DNA from: Anaerolineales bacterium
GTDB lineage: Bacteria; Chloroflexota; Anaerolineae; Anaerolineales; Villigracilaceae
Length of the DNA: 9,794 nucleotides
Reading direction: 5' to 3'
NCBI GenBank assembly: GCA_016928525.1
Contig: JAFGKO010000140.1
Coordinates: 1 to 9,794, forward strand
Shown here: positions 5,218-9,794 of the stretch, in pieces
Numbering within the stretch: the stretch's first letter is position 1
Layout of the letters: the number at the start of each line of letters is the position of its first letter
The notes under the pieces: model-generated
The model's input: only the letters and a program-made list of their open reading frames with translations
Database searches by the model: none
What the model was told of the DNA's origin: nothing
Made by a program: the position numbers and the translations under genes

Positions 5218-6849
5218 ATGACCAAGAATAACCATCAGCGTCAAGTCCCGGGAGTGGTGTTTCAGCCACAAGTTCGACAGGGAATAGGAAATGGGATCGA
5301 CAGCCTCGTTGATGCCATTGCTCCCACACTCGGACCGTTACCACGCATGGTCGCCAACGAGAAAATCAATCGTAGTAAACGTCCGGAATTACTCGATAAT
5401 GGGGCTGTTATCGCCCGCCGTATCTTGATGCTGCCCAATCGGACCGATGATGTCGGCGCAATGTACCTGCGACAGATGCTCTGGCGAGTAAGTGAACTCG
5501 TGGGTGATGGTACCGCAACCGCCGCCGTCTTGTTTCGGTCAATTTTTAACCACGGGGTTCGCTACCTTGTCGCCGGGGGCAATGCAATGCGCCTGCGGCG
5601 CTATCTTGAAAGCGCAGTACAACCGCTCCTTGATGCGCTGGATGAGATGGCAGTCAGTATCGACACACAGGAACAAATCGAAGGACTGGCACTGTCCGTA
5701 TGCCACGATGGTCCCGTTGCCAGCGCGCTGGCGCAGGCGTTCGCAACAATTGGGGTATATGGACGTCTGGAAATCCGCTCCGGACATGGGCGTGAAATCG
5801 AGCAAGAGTATTTTGAAGGCACTTATTGGGATCATGGCCTGGTGAAGCCCGCTGGCATCTCGCCGCAGCAGGAAATCGCGCTGGCCGATGCGCCAATACT
5901 GGTCACGGATTTTGACGTAGAGAATCCACACCAATTGATTCCTCTCTTTGTATTGGCGGTGCGTGCGGGTATCAAGCAACTCATTGTGTTGGTGGCGAAC
6001 ATATCCGATGCCGCGCTGACAGCCCTGACGACGCCGAAAAATAAGGAGCGGGTGGAATTAATCTTCGTCAAAGCGCCTATTTCGCTCAAATCTAGCTCCC
6101 GCGATGAATTGAACGATCTGGCGCTTTTGGTCGGGGCCAACCCCTTCATTGAAAAAGGGGGATTGCCCCTGGAAAACATTCAGTTAAGTGATCTTGGCTA
6201 TGCACGGCGTTTTTGGGCCAATAAAACATCTTTCGGGGTAATTGGCGGACAGGGTGATTCATGCCAACTGCGACAGCATATCACCCGACTCAAGCAACTG
6301 CACTGGAGTGCGGATGATGGTGAGACTCGCCAACAGCTATACAACCGCCTGAACAAGCTAATTAGCGGGACGGCTATCCTACAAATAGGGGCACTGTCAA
6401 CCATTGAGGTGGAAAATCGGCGGGACACGGCTCAAAATACAGCGGAAACCGTCAGAACCGCGTTGAGTGAAGGGGTTGTTCCCGGCGGCGGGGTCGCCTT
6501 ATTAAGATGCATCGCAGATATGCAGCACAAAGCCGGGCAGACTCATGATGCCGATGAACGCGCGGCCTATCACCTACTCCAACAGGCGCTTGAAGCGCCG
6601 TTCCGAGCAATTTTACAGAATGCGGGTTATGCGCCGGATTTTGTCCTGGCACGGTTGAGTCAGTACCCCGAAAATTATGGTTTTGATGTCATACGTGGTG
6701 AGGCCGTGGATATGATTCAGTCGGGAATTGCCGACTCGGTATCAGTTATAAAAACGGCACTGCGTAGTGCGGTATATAGTGCGGCACTGGCCTTGACAAT
6801 TGATACCGTTGTTCACCGTGCTAATCCCCCGGAGGCAGTACAGCCATGA
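5218..6849 (+). CDS. Divergent GroEL/Cpn60-like chaperonin paralogue with altered ATPase residues
   Basis: This 543-aa protein aligns with group I chaperonins along its length: PTLGP (36-40), GDGTATA (96-102), an apical-like region about 195-385, EGVVPGGGVAL (418-428) and a closing equatorial segment near SGIADSVSVIKTAL (502-515). D97 matches GroEL D87. Gapless by-eye alignment places N61 at GroEL D52 and N407 at GroEL D398, both needed for normal ATP hydrolysis. The apical region is poorly conserved, and the GGM tail is absent. Start: ATG 5218 has GAGGAAG at 5208-5214; an in-frame TTG at 5173 lies ahead of the leader hairpin and is less likely. The TGA overlaps the ATG of the propeller gene. 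There is no groES or CIRCE nearby, so this is unlikely to be the housekeeping GroEL. Family assignment is strong; role as a slow or non-cycling holdase is inference. Confidence 0.85.
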   Translation: MTKNNHQRQVPGVVFQPQVRQGIGNGIDSLVDAIAPTLGPLPRMVANEKINRSKRPELLDNGAVIARRILMLPNRTDDVGAMYLRQMLWRVSELVGDGTATAAVLFRSIFNHGVRYLVAGGNAMRLRRYLESAVQPLLDALDEMAVSIDTQEQIEGLALSVCHDGPVASALAQAFATIGVYGRLEIRSGHGREIEQEYFEGTYWDHGLVKPAGISPQQEIALADAPILVTDFDVENPHQLIPLFVLAVRAGIKQLIVLVANISDAALTALTTPKNKERVELIFVKAPISLKSSSRDELNDLALLVGANPFIEKGGLPLENIQLSDLGYARRFWANKTSFGVIGGQGDSCQLRQHITRLKQLHWSADDGETRQQLYNRLNKLISGTAILQIGALSTIEVENRRDTAQNTAETVRTALSEGVVPGGGVALLRCIADMQHKAGQTHDADERAAYHLLQQALEAPFRAILQNAGYAPDFVLARLSQYPENYGFDVIRGEAVDMIQSGIADSVSVIKTALRSAVYSAALALTIDTVVHRANPPEAVQP

Positions 6850-7775
6850 TGGACCATACCGTTCCAACAGATAACGAACAGATCGCTAATCTCGTCTACG
6901 ATCTGGCCGCTTGTCCACCATCAGCATCTAGTGCGAACCTTACCTGTCTTGCCGCACGGATGTCCGGTTTATATCGTTCTGATGATGCAGGCCATACCTG
7001 GCAGTTTATGTATGATGCCCTCAATTTGCCTGAACCATTGCCCACGTTTGCTGTAGCGGCAGCGCATGATTCACAGGGACGGATGATTGTGTTGGCGGGT
7101 ATTTCAGGGGGAATTTTGCGCTCTGATGATGGGGGACATACGTGGGAAAAAGTTTTCCTGCCAACACCCCCAGCAACAATCACAGACCTACTGTTGTCCC
7201 CTAATTATGCGAAAGATGGCCTGGTGTTTGCTGGTACGCTTGATGATGGTCTGTACTACTCTTCTGACCTGGGCCTGACATGGCAGCACTGCAATTTCGG
7301 TCTGTTGGATTATCACGTGTTCTGTGTAACAGCATCGCCGAAGTTCTCGGAGAACAAAACGTTATTTGTCGGCACCCAGAGTGGGATTTTCAAAAAAACT
7401 GGTGAAGGATGTTCCTGGCTTGAAGTTGACATGCCGATGGGCTATACGGATGTCCTGAGTATTGCAGTATCACCTAATGGGGTACTGTATGTTGGCACAG
7501 AGGAGCATGGCCTCTGGCAAACGCCGGACAATGGAGTGACTTGGAGACAGCTTGCTGAAGATAGCTTAAACGCAGCCATCGACAAAATTGTTCTTATGTC
7601 AGATAAACTCCTTGTCCTGACACAAGGACAGCTATTTGAGTCCAAAGATGACGGCGCGACATGGAGTCTATGGCGAAAAGATCATTTCTCCGGTTCACAA
7701 ATAACAGCTATCTATGTGTCTCTGGTATCAATCTTAGTTGGAGATATGGCTGGTCAAATTATTATCACAGAGTGA
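6846..7775 (+). CDS. Asp-box (BNR) repeat beta-propeller protein, likely cytoplasmic
   Basis: This 309-aa protein contains about six Asp-box turns of the S-x-D-x-G-x-T-W type: RSDDAGHTW (44-52), RSDDGGHTW (92-100), SSDLGLTW (139-146), a degenerate KKTGEGCSW (183-191), TPDNGVTW (226-233) and SKDDGATW (266-273). Spacing of about 40-48 residues fits one per propeller blade, as in Ycf48/HCF136 and Vps10-type folds. No signal peptide or membrane segment is visible, and no sialidase arginine triad is evident, so no enzymatic activity is assigned. GGAGG at 6831-6835 lies inside the chaperonin gene, and ATG 6846 overlaps its TGA; a second ATG follows at 6849. The coupling suggests the propeller is a partner or client of the chaperonin-like protein. 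It looks more AT-rich than the transporter genes. Confidence 0.85.
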   Translation: MMDHTVPTDNEQIANLVYDLAACPPSASSANLTCLAARMSGLYRSDDAGHTWQFMYDALNLPEPLPTFAVAAAHDSQGRMIVLAGISGGILRSDDGGHTWEKVFLPTPPATITDLLLSPNYAKDGLVFAGTLDDGLYYSSDLGLTWQHCNFGLLDYHVFCVTASPKFSENKTLFVGTQSGIFKKTGEGCSWLEVDMPMGYTDVLSIAVSPNGVLYVGTEEHGLWQTPDNGVTWRQLAEDSLNAAIDKIVLMSDKLLVLTQGQLFESKDDGATWSLWRKDHFSGSQITAIYVSLVSILVGDMAGQIIITE

Positions 7776-7874
7776 CAGAATCCAGCTTGTCTTCAACGTA
7801 AATCCTGGGTACTTGTCGGCTACATCATTCGGACAACATTATCTTGACAGAAAACAAGGGAGTAGAAATTAACA
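7776..7874 (+). promoter_or_regulatory. Short intergenic gap with a weak promoter candidate
   Basis: TTGTCG (7813-7818) and CATTAT (7837-7842), 18 bp apart, each match 4 of 6 consensus bases, so the DUF362 gene could have its own promoter. AAGGGAG (7856-7862) is a long 12 nt before the ATG at 7875. No hairpin terminator was seen after the propeller gene, so read-through is equally possible. Confidence 0.2.
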
Positions 7875-8972
7875 ATGACAAATAAGAAACAGAACTTTTC
7901 GCTATCACGGCGGCATTTTTTGCATGTGGCCGGTGCCCTGACCGGTGGCTTTGTCATTCCTCAATGGATTGCAAGGCCTGCTCAGAGTGCAGCATCTTTT
8001 GAAGTCGCTTTGACCCAGGCTTCAACGTATGAGTATGATGAACTTCGAAACACTATCTTCGCCATGCTAGACAGTCTTGGCGGACTGAGTGATGTCGTCC
8101 GTCCGGGCGATAAGGTTGCCATCAAAACCAACTTGACCGGCGGTACCTGGAGTATGCAAGATCTGCCTGTTCCCGCCGCTGAATATACGTTGACTCATCC
8201 TGACGTCGTGCGTGCCTTAGGGGAAGCTGTGCGCGATGCGGGGGCCAGTGAATTGTATCTGGTTGAAGCGATTTGGGATCCACAATCGTGGAAAAGTTCG
8301 GGGTATGCGGATGTCGCCAAAGACCTCGACGCACAACTTATCAACTTGAATGAGCCCGCTCCGTACGATAATTTTATTGAACTGCCCGTGGGCGAGCAAG
8401 GGCTGATTTACCAGGCGTTCACGGTAAACGGAATACTGGCCGACGTGGACGTGTTTATGTCCGCCGCGAAGATGAAATGCCACTCTGGTTGTGGGGTTAC
8501 ACTCTCGATGAAAAATCTGGTTGGTATGGTGCCTATTTCGAAATATAAAATCAAGGCTGATGATAATCGCCGTTCTGCTTTGCATGGCACAGGCACCGAC
8601 TACCAAATGCGCTTGCCACGAGTAGTTGTTGATCTCAACCAAGCGCGTTCCATCGACTTTGCCTTAATCGACGGGATACGCACTGCTCAAGCAGGTGAAG
8701 GTCCCTGGGTGCCGAGCATCAGTCAGATCACGCCCAATGTGCTGATTGCTGGCAAGAATCCAGTCGCCGTGGATGCGGTTGCCACGGCGGTGATGGACTT
8801 CAACCCTGAAGGTGAATCGCTAGCGGAAACCCCATTCGACCATTGTGAAAATCACCTGCAACTCGCCGCAAATATCGGACTTGGTTCAAATAGCCTTGAT
8901 GACATTGAAATTCTGGGGATGACTCTGGACAGCGCCCGTATACCATTTCAGGCATCTGTGGCGTTGGGATAG
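7875..8972 (+). CDS. Tat-exported DUF362 domain protein
   Basis: This 365-aa protein belongs to the DUF362 family (PF04015), whose biochemical role is not well settled. The N-terminus is a Tat signal with SRRHFL at residues 11-16, a hydrophobic stretch about 17-30 and an AQSAA cleavage region at 36-40. Family marks follow: VAIKTNLT (81-88, cf. IKPNL), KMKCHSGCGVTLSMKNLVG (199-217, the KxKxH...KN motif), IDGIRTAQAGEGP (265-277) and IAGKNPVAVDAVA (291-303). Cysteines C202 and C206 sit inside the KxKxH motif, with another at C324; no ferredoxin-type cluster domain is attached. Tat export suggests folding, possibly with a cofactor, before transport. It follows the propeller gene by 99 nt and precedes the GH43 gene. 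Its link to either is unknown. Confidence 0.85.
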   Translation: MTNKKQNFSLSRRHFLHVAGALTGGFVIPQWIARPAQSAASFEVALTQASTYEYDELRNTIFAMLDSLGGLSDVVRPGDKVAIKTNLTGGTWSMQDLPVPAAEYTLTHPDVVRALGEAVRDAGASELYLVEAIWDPQSWKSSGYADVAKDLDAQLINLNEPAPYDNFIELPVGEQGLIYQAFTVNGILADVDVFMSAAKMKCHSGCGVTLSMKNLVGMVPISKYKIKADDNRRSALHGTGTDYQMRLPRVVVDLNQARSIDFALIDGIRTAQAGEGPWVPSISQITPNVLIAGKNPVAVDAVATAVMDFNPEGESLAETPFDHCENHLQLAANIGLGSNSLDDIEILGMTLDSARIPFQASVALG

Positions 8973-9162
8973 TATTGGCATATTCAAAGTCAACTACAAG
9001 TGGAACCAGATGCCCATTATACTGGAGGTCTAGAAGGAACTTGTTCAGACATCAGCCAAAAACGTGAGAGTAAGTATCCCTGTATACATGATTCTTCCGC
9101 TTTCAGTGAGAAGCTCAAACTGTCTCCCCTTTGAGTCCCTTCACCAACTAAAGGAAAATGAC

Positions 9163-9794
9163 GTGACATTTCGAAACCCAATCTTGCCCGGCTTTTACCC
9201 CGATCCATCCGTATGTCGGGTCGGTGAAGATTATTACCTGGTGACCTCCACTTTTGAATATTTCCCTGGGCTGCCGATATTCCACAGCCGCGATCTCGTT
9301 CATTGGCAGCAACTGGGACACGTCATCGACCGCCCCACGCAACTTAGTCTGGATGGTCTGAAGTATTCAAGAGGCTTGTATGCACCCACTATCCGGTATT
9401 ATGATGGCACGTTTTATGTCATCAACACGTTGGTGCCCAACTTCGAAAATCCGACGCCACCCTATGGTAATTTCATCGTGACGGCAACCAATCCGGCAGG
9501 CCCCTGGTCTGATCCGTATTGGCTCGACGATGCACCGGGGATCGACCCCTCGTTGCTGTTTGATGATGATGGGCGTGTCTGGTATACCGGCAACCGCGTT
9601 CCTCCGGCGGGCGAAAGTTACTCTGGACATCGCGAAATCTGGTTGCAAGAACTCGATTTGAACTCCATGCAACTTATCGGGGAAAAATACGCCTTATGGG
9701 ATGGTGCGGCCAAATTTGCCATTCATCCCGAAGCGCCCCACCTGTACCACATCGGAGACACGTACTACCTGATGATCGCCGAAGGGGGCACCCA
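9163..9794 (+). CDS. GH43 glycoside hydrolase, beta-xylosidase/arabinofuranosidase-like (3' end outside window)
   Basis: The first 210 codons of a GH43 five-bladed-propeller hydrolase are present; the gene runs off the window. The opening NPILPGFYPDPS (5-16), VGEDYYLVTSTFEYFPG (20-36) and IFHSRDLVHW (39-48) are typical of the beta-xylosidase branch. Candidate catalytic residues are base D14 (YPDPS), pKa-tuning D128 (GIDPS) and acid E190 (HPEAPH), close to D14, D127 and E186 of Selenomonas XynB-type enzymes. Start: GTG 9163 has AAAGGA (9150-9155) at 7 nt and puts the base at residue 14, as in that family. An in-frame ATG at 9088 would add 25 residues but lacks a ribosome site. No signal peptide is seen, so it probably acts in the cytoplasm on imported xylo- or arabino-oligosaccharides, fitting the upstream transporter. 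Confidence 0.9.
   Translation, partial: MTFRNPILPGFYPDPSVCRVGEDYYLVTSTFEYFPGLPIFHSRDLVHWQQLGHVIDRPTQLSLDGLKYSRGLYAPTIRYYDGTFYVINTLVPNFENPTPPYGNFIVTATNPAGPWSDPYWLDDAPGIDPSLLFDDDGRVWYTGNRVPPAGESYSGHREIWLQELDLNSMQLIGEKYALWDGAAKFAIHPEAPHLYHIGDTYYLMIAEGGT

Noticed and set aside
6846..7775. Sialidase function for the Asp-box protein
   Set aside because: Asp-boxes alone do not define sialidases; the catalytic arginine triad and nucleophile tyrosine pattern are not evident and there is no export signal.
7844..7849. Consensus TTGACA just before the DUF362 gene
   Set aside because: A matching -10 box would fall at about 7867-7872, on AAATTA, leaving almost no leader before ATG 7875.
9088..9162. Upstream ATG start for the GH43 gene
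   Set aside because: No Shine-Dalgarno precedes it, and the 25 extra residues look like neither a signal peptide nor part of the domain; GTG 9163 places the catalytic base at residue 14.
8973..9162. Promoter before the GH43 gene (TATACT at 9018-9023; TGTATACA palindrome at 9081-9088)
   Set aside because: No acceptable -35 box at the right distance for either, so no promoter is called; nothing else firm is seen in this gap.
9158..9166. Two-codon ORF ATG ACG TGA overlapping the GH43 start
   Set aside because: It uses the same ribosome site as GTG 9163 and could compete with it, but such a short string occurs often by chance.

Overview
The window reads as a bacterial carbohydrate-utilisation locus, all on the + strand. 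It carries seven genes, the last cut by the window edge. Best guess is a Chloroflexota-type (Anaerolineae-like) bacterium. That rests on the style of the genes only: Tat-exported sugar-binding protein without a lipobox, a stand-alone transporter pair without its own ATPase, Asp-box propeller, moderate GC. It is an inference, not proven. No rRNA, tRNA, CRISPR array or insertion sequence was seen.

Region 1 (1-4922) is a regulated ABC importer. A LacI-family repressor (236-1264) is preceded by a promoter-like pair inside an inverted repeat and by a perfect 14-bp CG-centred palindrome (199-212), a likely autoregulatory operator. Downstream come a Tat-signal solute-binding protein (1525-2853), a strong attenuator hairpin, a second long inverted repeat, and two inner-membrane permeases overlapping by 4 bp (3091-4038, 4035-4922). 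No ATP-binding subunit is present, so a shared ATPase elsewhere is expected.

Region 2 (4923-8972) is unexpected here. After a hairpin-rich 295-nt intergenic stretch comes a divergent GroEL-like protein (5218-6849). It keeps the GDGT aspartate equivalent to GroEL D87, but by gapless by-eye alignment has asparagine where GroEL has catalytic D52 and D398. It also lacks the GGM tail, a groES partner and a CIRCE element. Its stop overlaps the start of a six-repeat Asp-box (BNR) beta-propeller protein (6846-7775), so the two are translationally coupled. A Tat-exported DUF362 protein follows (7875-8972).

Region 3 (9163-9794) is the 5' part of a GH43 glycoside hydrolase with its three acidic active-site residues visible, pointing to xylo- or arabino-oligosaccharides as the likely substrates of the locus.

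The most novel element is the chaperonin-propeller cassette: a GroEL paralogue with an apparently crippled ATPase, coupled to a propeller protein, inside a sugar-uptake region.
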